From: Hysterangium stoloniferum
Lineage: Eukaryota > Basidiomycota > Agaricomycetes > Hysterangiales > Hysterangiaceae
Reading direction: 5' to 3'
NCBI GenBank assembly: GCA_015178975.1
Contig: WHVD01000158.1
Span: 1-64,000 of the forward strand
Length of the DNA: 64,000 nucleotides
How positions within the stretch are numbered: the first letter of the stretch is position 1; each line of letters begins with the position of its first letter. The notes beneath the pieces are model-generated. The model made no database searches. It was not told the DNA's origin and worked only from the letters and a program-made list of their open reading frames with translations. A program made the position numbers and the translations under genes. Positions 32,330-44,227 of the stretch are shown here, piece by piece.

Positions 32330-33000
32330 ATGTTAGGTTCCAAGAAGTCCACGAAAAAGAAACCAGCTCTCGACCCCAAAGAGACATGGGAATTGTTCTC
32401 AGGCACTCTAGGATCCCTTAATGAATTCCTTAAAAGCAATATCAAGGAAAAGGAACCTGGGCAAACGGGAGTCAACAACCCGAACCATTCACTGGCTCAA
32501 ACCCGAAGAAATTGCCGACATTTCTTATGCAATGTCGATTCAACTTTCGGGACCGCCCGGCTGCATTCACAACAGATGACTGAAAGGTAAACTTCGCACT
32601 CTCGTACCTTAAGGATTCCACAGCAGCCTGGTTTGAACCCGCATTCTCGGGCCTCACCTCCGAAGACCCCGATTGGCTTCACGATTGGGATGCCTTTGTT
32701 GAGGAACTCGAAACCAACTTCGGTCCCTACAACCAAACCAGCAATGCTGAAACTGCGCTTTCTAATCTCAAAATGAAAGACACCCAGCGCATCACCGATT
32801 ACATCGTCCAGTTCAACAACCTCGCCACGTGTTGTGACTGGGGCGATTCGGCCCTCCGTTACCAGTTTTACTCCAGCCTTCCATCTTGCCTCAAAGACGA
32901 AGTTTCCAAAGGAGAGACCGGCAAACCGAAGACCCTCCCTCTCATGCGTCTGAAAGCCCAAAATGCAGACGCCCAATACTGGGAATGACATTCAGAAATT
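32330..33000 (+). pseudogene. gag: gypsy-3 gag, N-terminal and central part
   Basis: Starts with MLGSKKSTKKKPALD at the ATG near 32330, then a frameshift into PEPFTGSNPKKLPTFLMQC, then FALSYLKDSTAAWFEPAFSG and MKDTQRITDYIVQFNNLA. An in-frame TGA follows QYWE at 32986. It is homologous to gypsy-1 and gypsy-4 gag. LTR E2 interrupts the gene a few codons further on. Confidence 0.85.
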
Positions 33001-33047
33001 AGTTGCGAAAACCCCTCAGACATGAAATCATTGAACAATAAGAATGC

Positions 33048-34315
33048 TGTGATGTATCAGCATCATCTCATAATATTCTCTTAATTTTCTGTGGATTATT
33101 TAATATTCTTTTGTATTTTTATTGTATTTTTTTACTATGTTTATTGTGAAAAATAGGCCTTATTCCTTTTAACTTTGCATAAATAATAGCATATATGGAC
33201 TCATATTATGCTATTATTACTTAATTAATTAATTATAATTTTTAACTAATTATTTATATTTTATCTACTTAGTTATTGCTTTTCGGCACCTTGCTGCAGC
33301 CTAGTTTGCGCATTTTTGGAGTCATGTGACTTATTAGATATGCCTCCAGTGTCGGGATGTCACACAAGTCATGGATGTGACTACCCGAGTCATTATTAGA
33401 TTCCGCCGACTCATCGTTTGCTTCCGTCCCGGGACCGTGGCCTTGAACCTTCATGTTCAAGCACGAGGTTAGAACCCTTGTCTCAGAGAAGGGAATCACA
33501 TGATAAATAAAGGGTAAATAATGAGTAGAATATGAGGTCATTATGATCTAACTAATGACCTCATAAACTAAATAGTTAGCTAATCATTGAGTTATCAAAA
33601 TGTATATAAGGAGGGCCAAGTTTCCAATAAAATCATCTATCTCACACACATTTTACTGCACAGCTCAGAAGCTTATCTAATCATCCTAAGGACAATAATA
33701 GCCTTAGTCTGATACACTCACTGCAAGCACCTACACTTGCAGCATCTTGAATCTTTGTCAGCAACTCTTGGACTTAGCTAATCATCTAAGTTCCCCCAGC
33801 CTCACAGCTACCCTTTAGGCTTATTAATTAGATAATAAACCTAATAAGTATCTAAGTATCCTTACTGAAATCCCTGCCAATACTAGATTATTCAAGGCCC
33901 AGCCCTAAGTTTATTGAATTAATCAAGTACAAGCACTCAGATAATCCAATACAATTTATTTTCTCTATTAATAAATTATTTAACACCTTGTTAAATAACT
34001 ATTAATAGTTACAAATAAGCATACAAGAATCCAAAGCTCTTATTCAAGTCTCTGCCAAGTTACTGCGCATATATTCAGCTTCCAGCCCCTATTCTCAAGG
34101 AATAGTTCCTTTATTTGCTAAAAGAGTCATATATTGTTCTATTGAACCTTTCAATAATCAAAATAAGCATTGATTTGAGTTGTTGAAGCTTAATAGCGCA
34201 GCTCATTAATCTATCGGTATTTAAATTACTGGACCTTTGCTTATTTTATTGTTGAAGCTCTGTGACACTATAGCATATATTGAGCTATCTAAGAGAATCC
34301 CCTGAATACATTACA
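33048..34315 (+). mobile_element. Solo LTR E2 (1268 bp)
   Basis: TGTGATGTATCAG to AATACATTACA with the perfect TSD AATGC at 33043-33047 and 34316-34320, inside gypsy-3 gag. A TATA box (TGTATATAAGGAGG) lies at about 33600. Its termini resemble those of the C elements. No coding sequence. Confidence 0.94.
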
Positions 34316-34655
34316 AATGCCAACAAGTCTGGTAATCAAAACACCAACAACAGTGGCAACTCGACCTCCGATAAGAAGTCTGAAAACAAAGGGTCTACCG
34401 ACAAAAAAGGCAAGGGAAAACAGTCGAATAAGTCTCAAGACAAAGACAAACCCGACTTAACTGGCAAACTCGGCTCCGATGGCAAGCTCCTACCACAGGA
34501 AAAGCAACGCCGAATGGACAACAACCTTTGTTTGTTGTGCGCAGATCCCGGACACCGAGTCGCTGCATGCCCAAAAGCCACAAAAGCCAGATCGGCCAAT
34601 ACGGCCTCAACCTCACAACCGGCTAAGCCGGCTGCCGAGTCAAAAAAAGATTAAG
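34316..34655 (+). pseudogene. gag: gypsy-3 gag, C-terminal part with CCHC knuckle
   Basis: Resumes after E2 with an Asn/Ser/Lys linker and the knuckle CLLCADPGHRVAAC at about 34535. It ends SKKD-stop. The knuckle residues (Cys, Cys, His, Cys) are intact. Confidence 0.88.
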
Positions 34656-34671
34656 CAACTCTCTGGATTCC

Positions 34672-35097
34672 GTGTGGTTGGAGAGTTGTGTTGAATCTCC
34701 TCGCACACCGGAAAATTGTCACCTTAACCCATCTGCCTTGTATGATCCTAATTCCTTGTTCATAAATCTTACTTCGGAACCTCTCGGGAGTCTCACTTTT
34801 CAAGCCCTCATAGATTCAGGTTCAACCCATTGTTTTATAGATACAAGTTTTTCCCGAAAAAATCAGTTAAAAACCTATGCAATAGACCCGATTCCACTCC
34901 AACTCTTTGATGGTACCTCAAACTCCGTAATCTCGCAAGCCTGCAAACTCCGACTTCGGTTCTCGTGTGGAACCTTTCAGACAGTTATGTTTTTTGTAAC
35001 ACAGTTGGACCCGAGTTGCTCCGTGGTTCTAGGACATAACTGGCTCACCTGCTACAATCTGTTGATTGATTGGGTATTGGGCAGTATCCATTTCTGA
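34672..35097 (+). pseudogene. gypsy-3 aspartic protease
   Basis: [18 protein letters not shown] gives an intact DSG catalytic triad. The domain continues through [19 protein letters not shown], the usual hydrophobic-hydrophobic-Gly (VLG) near the protease C-terminus. A TGA at 35095 cuts the link to RT. In gypsy-1 and gypsy-4 the same motif is DSA and DSS, so this copy is the least damaged. Confidence 0.88.
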
Positions 35098-36392
35098 ACT
35101 CCGTCGGCACCTGATACGACTGGTCCGTTTCTGCCTGTTTTGGCAAATATGGCCTCTACAGCACCTCCGGCCCCCGTGGCAAATCCGAGCTCTCTGCCGC
35201 CCGTCTCTCTAATAAATGCCGCAGCTTTTATGAGAGCCATCAAGTTGGACGGCTCCTGAGCATTTACAGTCAATCTTAAAGTTGACGAAGTCACCGGTTG
35301 TCTCGCAACCCCGGTGACTGAACCAATTGCAGATTTAGAAGGTGTTCCCGAAAAATACCATGAATTTGCAGATGTCTTCAGTAAACAAAAAGCTGATCGA
35401 CTTGCCCCTCACAGGCCTTATGATTTGAAAATTGATATTGAAGATGGTTCACATCCGCCCCTAGGCCCAGTTTATCCTCTCTCACAGTCTGAATTATCGG
35501 CTATCCAAGATTTCTTGGATGAACATTTGGCTATAGGTTTTATCCGACCCTCAAATCCCCTTATGGAGCCCCTGTCCTATTCGTTCGGAAAAAAGACGGT
35601 TCCCTTCGGCTTTGCATTGACTTTCGAGGACTAAATGCGATCACTCGAAAAGACAAGTACCCATTACCACTAATCTCCGATTTACTCGATGCCCCTCGGA
35701 AGGCCCGAATTTATACAAAGATAGATCTCAAGCATGCCTATCATTTGGTTCAGATCGCCAAAGGTGACGAATGGAAAACGGCTTTTCGCACTCGCTATGG
35801 CTCCTTTGAATGGTTAGTGATGCCTTTTGGCCTCACCAACGCTCCGTCGGTCTTTCAACGTTTTATTAACAACGTCTTTTCCGACCTCCTCCACGTCTTT
35901 GTCATTGTGTACTTAGACGACATTCTCATATTCTCCGAAGATCCTACACTCCATGACGAACACATTCATGAAGTTCTCCGAAGACTCCGAAAACATGGTC
36001 TTTTTGCGAATGGGAAAAAATGTTCTTTTGATGTCGACACAGTTGAATATTTAGGTTTTATGATGGGACCCGACGGTCTCCGCATGGACGACTCTAAAAT
36101 TCAAGTCATTCAAGATTGGCCAGAACCCCGAAAGGTTAAGGATATTCAATCCTTTTTAGGCTTTGCCAATTTTTATCGTCGTTTCATTCACAACTACTCA
36201 AAAATTACCGTTCCACTCACTCGTCTTACTCACAAAGACGCCCTGTGGAATTTCTCCGAAGAATGCCGATCAGCATTCCAGGAATTGAAAAGTGCATTCA
36301 CATCTGCCCCTATTTTGTCGCACTGGAAGCCCGACGTTCAACTCATCGTGGAAACTGATGCCTCGGACTATGCACTTGCTACTCAACTATGA
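35098..36392 (+). pseudogene. pol: gypsy-3 reverse transcriptase with intact YLDD
   Basis: The linker (IADLEGVPEKYHEFADVFSK) leads into RT. A one-base frameshift at about 35560 splits fingers from palm. Palm motifs [34 protein letters not shown] and VIVYLDDILIFSEDP are intact, then FLGFANFYRRFIHNY. It overlaps into RNase H, ending [10 protein letters not shown] before a deletion at about 36375. Confidence 0.9.
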
Positions 36393-36640
36393 TGTTCAGG
36401 ATAAGGAACTACTTGCAATATTTGAAGCTTTCAAGACATGGCGACATTATTTGGAAGGCTTGGCCCACCTGGTAGATGTCATTACAGACCACAAAAATTT
36501 AGTTTACTTTTAAACCACAAAACTTCTCACCCATCGACAAGCTCGATGGTCTGAATACCTCTCCGCTTTCAACATGGTAATTCGGTTCCGTCCCGGCCAC
36601 CTTGGTGGGAAACCCGACGCTATGACTAGATGATGGGACG
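36393..36640 (+). pseudogene. pol: gypsy-3 RNase H, internally deleted
   Basis: Relative to gypsy-1 about 80 nt are missing, so YALA jumps to [31 protein letters not shown] follows with a TAA at about 36510. The first Asp (ETDASD) and the Glu (KELLAI) are present, but in different frames. Confidence 0.82.
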
Positions 36641-37400
36641 TCTATCCTAAAGAGGGGAGTAGTGACTACACCACAGTTAATCTGCATAATTTCAAGCCTA
36701 TGTTTTCATTGGAACAACTGTCCGCGTCTATCCGAGCCACTTACCTCATTCATCCAGTCTTGCGAAGTGTTATCCTTATGGATACCGAAAAGTTACATCA
36801 AGACATACTATCGGCAATTCCATCAGACCCAGTCACCAAAGCACACCTCTCTAACCCGTCCGACCCCAATCAACCCCAATGGTCATTGGACCCACAAGGT
36901 TTCATTAGATTTGACAATCGCATTTATGTACCGGATTCCGACACCCTTCGGCTGCAAATCCTACAACATAAGCACGACCACCTAATCTCGGGACATTTCG
37001 GCCTCAATAAGACCCTCTCACTCATTAGAAGAGAATATACATGGCCCGGCATCCGAGATTTCGTTAAGCACTATTGTAAATCTTGTACTACGTGTTTACG
37101 CTCTAAATCACAGCGACACAAACCATATGGCCTACTCAAACAATTACCGATACTGGAAAATCCTTGGAACTCAATTTCCATGGATTTCATCGAGCACCTA
37201 CGAAGGTCACACAGCAATCCTAGTTGTTGTGGATCAGCTTACAAAACAAAGTATTTTCATTCCAACATATGACACGATAACATCTGTACAGTTAGCTGAA
37301 TTATTCGTCACCCATGTATTTTCCAAGCATGGCGTTCCATTGCATGTCACATCCGATTGTGGATCCGAGTTTGTCTCCCACTTCTTTAGGTCACTCGGAA
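36641..37400 (+). pseudogene. pol: gypsy-3 integrase, 3'-truncated
   Basis: The zinc module HDHLISGHFGLNKTLSLI and YCKSCTTC is intact. The core has SISMDFIEHL, then a short deletion/frameshift near 37200, then VVVDQLTKQSIFIPTY and VTSDCGSEFVSHF. Sequence stops matching at about 37400 (SLGKAMG), before the catalytic Glu, so the enzyme is inactive. No chromodomain or 3' LTR follows. Confidence 0.87.
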
Positions 37401-37530
37401 AAGCCATGGGGTCTGCAGAGCTTAAAGGGCTTAATGAAGAATTTGTTCAGGTGGGCAAAAAGAAGCCTAGCCCACCTATTGAAAATAGAAGATTAGAATA
37501 ATACATATTTTTTCTTAATACTTTAATGAA
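37401..37530. other. Junction between gypsy-3 and gypsy-4
   Basis: About 130 bp unlike either element lie between the truncated plus-strand gypsy-3 integrase and the 3' end of minus-strand gypsy-4. No ORF is supported. It may be filler from an end-joining event. Confidence 0.4.
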
Positions 37531-37659
37531 AAGCATGAAAAAGTGAGGAATATCTGTGGGGTATCTGCATAAGATACAAGAGACAAGTCAAAAATCTGTA
37601 AAAGCAAAAGAGACATAGGATGACAAGGAATAATGAGATGAGTCCAAGATGTGTATGGG

Positions 37660-38300
37660 GTCTGCAGATAATGCAGTCAGAGAGATGATTATGGCACTGG
37701 TTTGACTGGGTAAGCTGTATGAAAATCAGTAATGACCTCCATGGCATTCCTGAGTCCATGGCCAAAATCCAAGAAGTTTCTTTATCTGTGCCCTCATAAC
37801 CCAACCACATGACCAAGTAGAGCAATTTAGAAGTGTGTTGTTGATTATCTATTTTTGAGTCTAGAATTTGCAAGATTTCAAACTCGGGTTCTCTGTCTAT
37901 AACAACTGGAGGGGGTGGAGGTTGCATGCAGTCCAGGATAGTGTTAGCAGTACACAGTTCTAACATAGAGCCATGAAATACTGGGTGTACCATGTGCATG
38001 CTATCTGGAAGCCCCAGGGTCCATGATACAGAGCTGGCTTGTGCTATAATTTCAAATGGCCCTAAATACTTTTCAGTGAGTTTTTTTTAGAAGGATTCTG
38101 GAAGAATTGAGCTTTAACAAAAACACAGTCACCAATCTTAAAGTTAGGTGGCAGACCCTGGTTCTTGTCCACTGAACATTGATATTGTTCTTGGGTGGAT
38201 GTTATCACTTTCCAGAGTTCTTGATGGAGTTCATCAAGGTAAGTGTAACTTTGTGTCAAAGGATTTTCTGAGGGATCTAAAGAAGTGAGATACAAACTCT
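37660..38300 (-). pseudogene. pol: gypsy-4 integrase C-terminus and chromodomain
   Basis: NFKIDCVFVKAQFFQ-like text, then MHMVHPVFHGSMLELC, then a chromodomain containing ILDSKIDNQQHTSKLLYLVM, WLGYEGTDKETSWIL. Colinear with gypsy-1 11340-11820 on the other strand. Several frameshifts occur (for example near 38060). Confidence 0.85.
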
Positions 38301-38960
38301 GATCCTCAATCAGAAGTTATGTGGGACAGGACTCTGTGCTTGGAAAATATGTATGTGGGTATGAAAATACCTTGCTTGGAGAATCTGTCAACAATGACTA
38401 GAATGGTGGAATAGCCTTTGGAGTCCAGTAGGTGTTCAATGAAATCCATAGAGATGGAATTCCACAGGTATTCTGGTACCAGGAGTTGTTTCAGAAGACT
38501 GTATGGCTTGTGATGCTATGATTTGGAGCATAAACAAGTAATGCAAGATTTACAATAGTGCTTAACAAAATCTCATAGTCCAGGCCAAGTATATTCTCTG
38601 TGAAACATTGACAGAGTCCTGTTAGGCCCAAAATGTCCCAAGAGTGGGTGATCATGTTTGTACTGGAGGATCCTGGGTGGAGGCTGTTGGAGTCTGGTAT
38701 ATAGATATGATCATCAACTCTAATGAAACCATGCTGGTCTAGGGACCACTAGGATTGACTGGGGTCCATGGGGTTGTCAAGATGTGCCTTGGTTACCAGG
38801 TCTAGCAGAACTGCCAATAGAATATCTTCATGTAATTTCTCGATAACCATAATGATAATTCCAGGCATGACTGGATGAATAAAGTAAGTAGTGCAGACTG
38901 ATGTGGTAATTTGCAAATTCATGAATATGGGTTTCAAATTGTGCGGTTTACTGTGGCATA
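38301..38960 (-). pseudogene. pol: gypsy-4 integrase zinc module and catalytic core, decayed
   Basis: The reverse strand shows IMVIEKLHEDILLAVLLDLV, a GHFG-type zinc module and SISMDFIEHL, in several frames. The segment after VDRFSKQGIF has a deletion, so the second catalytic Asp region is displaced. It is homologous to the plus-strand copies at 10300-11100 and 36700-37400. Confidence 0.8.
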
Positions 38961-39029
38961 GTCATTACTCCCCTCTTTGGGATGGACATCCCATCATCTA
39001 GTCAAAGCATTGGGTCTTCAACTCAGCTG

Positions 39030-39458
39030 CCTTGGCAGCTGAGTCAAAGTGGATGATCAAATTAAAGGCTGATAGATATTCAGACCACCAGGGCTTGCTG
39101 GTGGGTCAAAAGCTTCATGGTGGAAAAATATTCCAGGTTTTTGTGATCTGTTACAACCTTGACTGGAATTTCCACATCCTCCAAATAGTGTTTCCACACT
39201 TTGAAGGCTTCAGAAATTGCAAGAAGTTCTTTGTAATGGACATCATAGTTGAGCTCTGGTCCAGTAAAAGACTGGGAGAGAAAAGCAACTGGGTGAATTT
39301 CTCTGTCAGAGTCCTGGATTGACAAAATGGCTCCTAATGCATAGTCCAAGGTGTCCATTTCAACAATGAGTGGGAGGCCCAGTTTCCAGTGTGAAAGAAT
39401 GGGAGCTGAAGAAAAATAATCTCTTAAAAGATTAAAAGCAGCATAACACTTATCATTG
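39030..39458 (-). pseudogene. pol: gypsy-4 RNase H part (right of E3 in gene order)
   Basis: Reads MDTLDYALGAILSIQDSD, ELNYDVHYKELLAISEAF and VVTDHKNLEYFSTM. The first catalytic Asp region is TLD instead of TDASD. It joins the RT part at 40672 once E3 is removed. Confidence 0.85.
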
Positions 39459-40671
39459 TGTAATGGATTCGGCTATTTACTCTCTCAAATAGTTAACAAA
39501 TGTTGACATGGCAAGGATTCAAGAAATAAACAAATAAAGGTCCAGTAATTTAAACACTGATAGATTAATTAGCTGCACTATTAAGCTTAAACAACTAAAG
39601 TCAATATTTGTTTGGTCTCTTGACAAATTCAGATGAACTTGTAGTGACATGCTCTATGAAAGTTAAGTTCTTCTTGAGAATAAAGGTTTGGGAGCTGAAT
39701 GTATGTGCAATAATTCAGCAGAAACTTGTTGTAAGCCTTCACTTTCTTGTAGCCTTTTAGTTTACTATTTATAAAGATTTAAAAAACTGATAAATAATTT
39801 ATAAATAGAGAGATTGTCTGAGAGCCAAATATCCAAGTGTTTGTTTAAAGATTGATTAACTGTGTTGTTAATGTGGGCTCTTGAATAACCTAAATGGGCA
39901 GGGATTTCAGTAATAAGAATTTAGATTTACTGAAGTGATTGGTAAGCCTAAAGGTTTCCAGGAAGCTGAGGGAACTTAGATGAATTAGCTAAGTTCAAGA
40001 GTGCTGACAGAGAGTTCAAGATTCTGCAAATGTAGGTGCTTGCAGTTAGATAATTTCACACTAAGGCTATTATTCTGTCCTTTAGTATGAAGGCTGTTGC
40101 TTCTGAGCTGGTGCTGTTGATAGTAGTAAAGTAGATTGTCATTATTCAAGATTTAGGCCTTCTTTTATACATGTAGACAGTTCTGCTTAATAATATCTAA
40201 ATAACTAAATAGGAAATTATTAGAAGCTTCTACAAGTTTCCATAATTCTGCTATGATATCATAGCTATCACCTGACTTGAAGATCTGACCATTCAAGTCA
40301 GAGGACATGTCTGGGATGGCCAAGAGTGGAAGGAAAACAGGCCAGGTGGCTGAAACGGAAGTAAACCTGGCTGGACCACTGCAAAAACTATACATGACTT
40401 GTGAACACATCATCACGTCATTGTCACATGATGTCACATGATGTCACATTATGAGTGATAATAATGTGCATATCTAGTAATATAATATAATAAAAACCCA
40501 GCCACCCAAAACTAGAAATAACCTGGCTTATTATAAATATATTTCGACCGCTCTAGGCTTCGATTATATATGTGACATCATTTGAAGCTTTGACTAAGCG
40601 AAGTTAAAAGGAAATAGCCCAATTCTGGAAAATTAAGGGAAAATTTGTGAAAATAGACTGGATACATCACA
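39459..40671 (-). mobile_element. Solo LTR E3 (1213 bp)
   Basis: TGTAATGGATTCGG at 39459 and GATACATCACA ending at 40671 are the inverted E termini. The TSD CATTG is perfect at 39454-39458 and 40672-40676. It lies between the RT connection and RNase H segments of gypsy-4. Confidence 0.94.
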
Positions 40672-41850
40672 CATTGAAATTGCACAGAGCACCCTTATGA
40701 GTAAGATGAGTAAGGGGGACTGTGATCTCAGAATATTTGCAGATAAACTGCTGGTAAAAATTGGCAAATCTGAGGAAGGATTGGATACCTTTAATGTTTT
40801 GGGGTTCATGCCAATATTTTATGACTTGTACTTTGGCCTTGTCCATCTGGAGTCCATCAGGTCCCATAATGAAGCCCAAATACTCCATGGAGTCTGTGTC
40901 AAAAGTACATTTTTTTACCATTTGCAGATAGACCATGTTGTCGAAGTCTCCAGAGAACCTCACAGACCTGTTCATTGTGTGCCTCAGAGTAGATAAGAAT
41001 GTTGGCCAAATAAACAATGATGCATACATCAAGCATGTCAGATAATATATTGTTAATAAAACATTGAAAAATAGACAGAGCATTGGTTAGCCCAAAGGGC
41101 ATAACCAACCATTCAAAAGCTCTGTAATGGGTCTGGAAAGTGGTTTTCCACTTGTCTCCCTCAGCGATCCAGACCAAGTGATAGGCATGTTTGATATCTA
41201 TCTTGGTATACATCTGGTCATTCTGCAGAGCATCAAGTAGATTGGAAATAAGTGGGAGCAGATACTTATCTTCCCATGTGACAGCATTGAGTCTGTGGAA
41301 ATCAATGCATAGTCTAAGGGATCCATCCTTTTTTCTGATGAAAAGAATGGGTGCTCTGAAAGGACACTTTGATGGCCAGATAAAACCTATGGACAAGTGT
41401 TTGTCCAGGAAATCCCATATGGCAGAGAGTTCTGTGGAGGACAGTGGGTAAATATGTCCAAGGGGTGGCTGGGCCCTATCTTCAAGATCAATTTTTAAGT
41501 TGTACTGTCTGTGGGGCAGAAGCCGGTCAGCTTTTCACTTACTAAAAACATCTGTGAAGTCATGATATTTCTCTGGGATACCTTCTAGGTCAGCGATGTG
41601 CTCAGATTTTGGAGTTGCAAAATGTCCAGTTGCTTCATCAACTTTCAAATTGATTGTGAACACCTGGGATCCATCCAAATTTGTAGCCCTAATAAAAGCT
41701 GGTGCATTAATGAGGGAAATGGATGGGATTACCATGGGTTCCAGTGAAGCCAGTGAAGCCAAACATGCCATAGAGGCCACAGTTGCCGAACTGGCTGGGG
41801 ACAATACAATGATATCCAGTCAATCAACAGATTGTATTGGGTAAGCCAGT
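40672..41850 (-). pseudogene. pol: gypsy-4 reverse transcriptase, YLDD lost
   Basis: The linker ([20 protein letters not shown]) is followed by [48 protein letters not shown] and [20 protein letters not shown]. The catalytic motif reads VYLANIL, so both aspartates are gone. Arg-to-Trp, Gln-to-Cys and Gly-to-His type changes match CpG transitions. Confidence 0.88.
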
Positions 41851-42296
41851 TATGTCCTAGGATGACTGAGCAACTTGTGTCTACTTGTGTCACATAGAAA
41901 GTGACCATCTGTAATGTTCTGCAGGGGAACCGGATAGGTAGGTTGCAAGCTTGGGTAATAACTGAATTGCTTGTACCATTGAAAAGTTGGAGTCCAACTG
42001 GGTTATCGAATAGGTTGACAACAAATTTTTTCAGGTGAATTCAATATCTACAAAACAATGGGTCAAGCTGGAATCTAGAAGAGCAAAGAAAATGGAGTGT
42101 GGGATCATATCACAAGTAAATTTCAAATAATGAGTCAGAGTTCAAAAGAGTGGATGCATTAAGATGGGCGAACTCAAGAATGTGTAGAGAGTTAATGCAA
42201 CCCTCAACTGGTGCAGAGTCTGGAGAGTTGCTTACTCTTTTTTTGGATCAGAAGCCAGTTTCTCCTTCAATGGGGACTCCATTACCCTTGACAGAG
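41851..42296 (-). pseudogene. gypsy-4 protease remnant
   Basis: The catalytic region reads FALLDSSLTHCFVDIEF, so DSG has become DSS. The downstream part keeps QLFNGTSNS-like and VLGHNWL-like text in shifted frames. Inactive. Confidence 0.78.
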
Positions 42297-42933
42297 TTAG
42301 CCTTTGCTGTTGGGCAGTCTGGGACACAATGACTGGGTTTTCCACACACAAGACAGGTTGTTGTCCATATGATGCTGTCTTTCCTGTGAGGTTAATTTGC
42401 CATTGGGTCTGAGTTTGCCTGTAAGGTCAGGTTTCCCAACAGATTTGCTGGATTGCTGACCTTTGTTGGTATTGCCAGAGTTGTTGTTGTTGGAAGATTT
42501 CTTGTTGTTCTTCTGGTCAGATTGCACAGAGTTTGAGTTACTGGTACATTCCCAATAATGTGTGTCTGCATTTTGAGCTTTGAGGTGCATCTGGGAAAGA
42601 GTCTTGGGTTTTCTGTCCTCACCTTTCAAGACTTTGTCTTTGAAGCAGGAAGGCAAACCCAAGTAGAACTGATGGTGGAGTGTGGAATCACTGCATTGAC
42701 AACATGCTGCAAGATTAGTGAATTGGACAATATAGTCTGATGTGCTGGTTGTCCTTTATGCAAAGGTTGGGGAGGCTATTCTCGGCTTCTCCAGTCAGGT
42801 TGTATGGGCCAAAATGCATTTCCAATTCTTCAACAAATGCATTCCAATCATCAAGCCAAATTGGCTCTTCCTTGGTAAGTCTGCTAAAAGCCAGTTCAAA
42901 CCATTTCAATGCAGATCCTGAGAGGTATGTAAG
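42297..42933 (-). pseudogene. gag: gypsy-4 gag, central part and knuckle
   Basis: Reads LKWFELAFSRLTKEEPIWLD, WNAFVEELEMHFGPYN, then an Asn-rich linker with KKSSNNNNSGNTNKG. A one-base frameshift precedes the knuckle, which in the next frame is intact: CLVCGKPSHCVPDC. C4 inserted just upstream. Confidence 0.87.
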
Positions 42934-43949
42934 TGTGATGTATTAGCCTTATTTTAATACTATCTTCTGAAAAAGGAGTCCAATGCTCTATCAAAATGTG
43001 CAAATACTCAATTTACTGCAAGGTAAAATAATTTAATGATATTAATCAGTGCCTGAATAGACTTAGAATCCCTGAAGTCAAGAGTTTACTTGAATATATG
43101 CACCCTACTTTGCAAAGAAGGTTTTGAGAGCTGCTTTTGTAAGCTGTTCTTTTTCTGTGAAAACAACTACTAAAATATGAATAACAATTCACTTGAATGA
43201 TGTCATTTAGAATTTTCTAGAATTTTCTAGAGGATTATGGAAGATTCTAACTATTTCTAAGACACTATAGAATATTCTAGATATAATAGAACATTCTAGA
43301 ACCCTATAGAATATTCTACAATATTCTATTTACTGTTGTACCTATTTCTAACTGTTCCTTTGGAAGCCACTGGAATATTCCAGGAGTTTCCAGTTTTTTC
43401 TGCAGTAGCATACATGATGACATAATGTTTCCATGTCTGTGCCATTGCACTGTGTGACTGTCACATGCCTTGTGACTGTTGTTGTAACAAATGTCACTTG
43501 CTGTGACAAATGTTCCCATGCGTTGTGTAATAAGTGCCAGGTGGCCGGTTTGATATTATTATATAGTTATTATATTTACTTTTAGTTAATTATAAATATA
43601 ATACTATTTTATTATAATAATATATAAATATATATTGCCTTGATTATGTGTGATTATTTCACATTGCATTTTGTCCTTGTTGGAGTTTGAAATGTCCTGT
43701 GACTATCATGTGATCTCTCATGTTTAATGCTAGCTGACGAATTCTATTTTATTAAAACACAAAAGAATTAAATTCATATCTAGCATAGATTTGGCTCTAA
43801 AAATATAAAATAAATTGTAAAAATTCAATTTATTTCTGAAGAATGTGTACAAAGTTTTGTAAGCAATATAAATACACTTTAATTCAATTTCTTGATTCTC
43901 TTTGTTTTTGGAGGGGAAATTAAAGGAAAAATCTCTAAAATACATAACA
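42934..43949 (-). mobile_element. LTR-like element C4 (1016 bp)
   Basis: TGTGATGTATTAGCC to ATACATAACA, perfect TSD GTAAG at 42929-42933 and 43950-43954, inside gypsy-4 gag. Shorter than C1 and C3 because the repeat-rich middle is missing between about 43190 and 43200. Confidence 0.93.
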
Positions 43950-44227
43950 GTAAGAGTGTGTGTAGTTGACTTTTTGGGAGTCTGTGGAGAATGCAGTGGG
44001 TTGATTGCAGAAATTGAAGTGACATTGCATGAGGAAGGTGGACAGTTTGTTGGGGTTGTAACCTGTGAAGGGTTCCAAAGCATTGACCTTTGACTGCAGA
44101 GGTTCCTGTTCCTTCTCCTTTCATTCTTCAAGCAGATGAGTCATAAATTTATATAGTACCTGCTAAAACTTCAGAAGTGGGGTCCTTGGGGTGCAGTCAT
44201 GCTGTAGTTGGGGGGTTTTTGACACCT
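43950..44227 (-). pseudogene. gag: gypsy-4 gag, N-proximal part
   Basis: The minus strand reads SKVNALEPFTGYNPNKLSTF, LMQCHFNFCNQPTAF and QKVNYTHSYL, then continues in frame past C4 into the 42933 segment. Upstream stops (TGA) near 44130-44200 separate it from the first gag exon-like segment. Confidence 0.82.
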
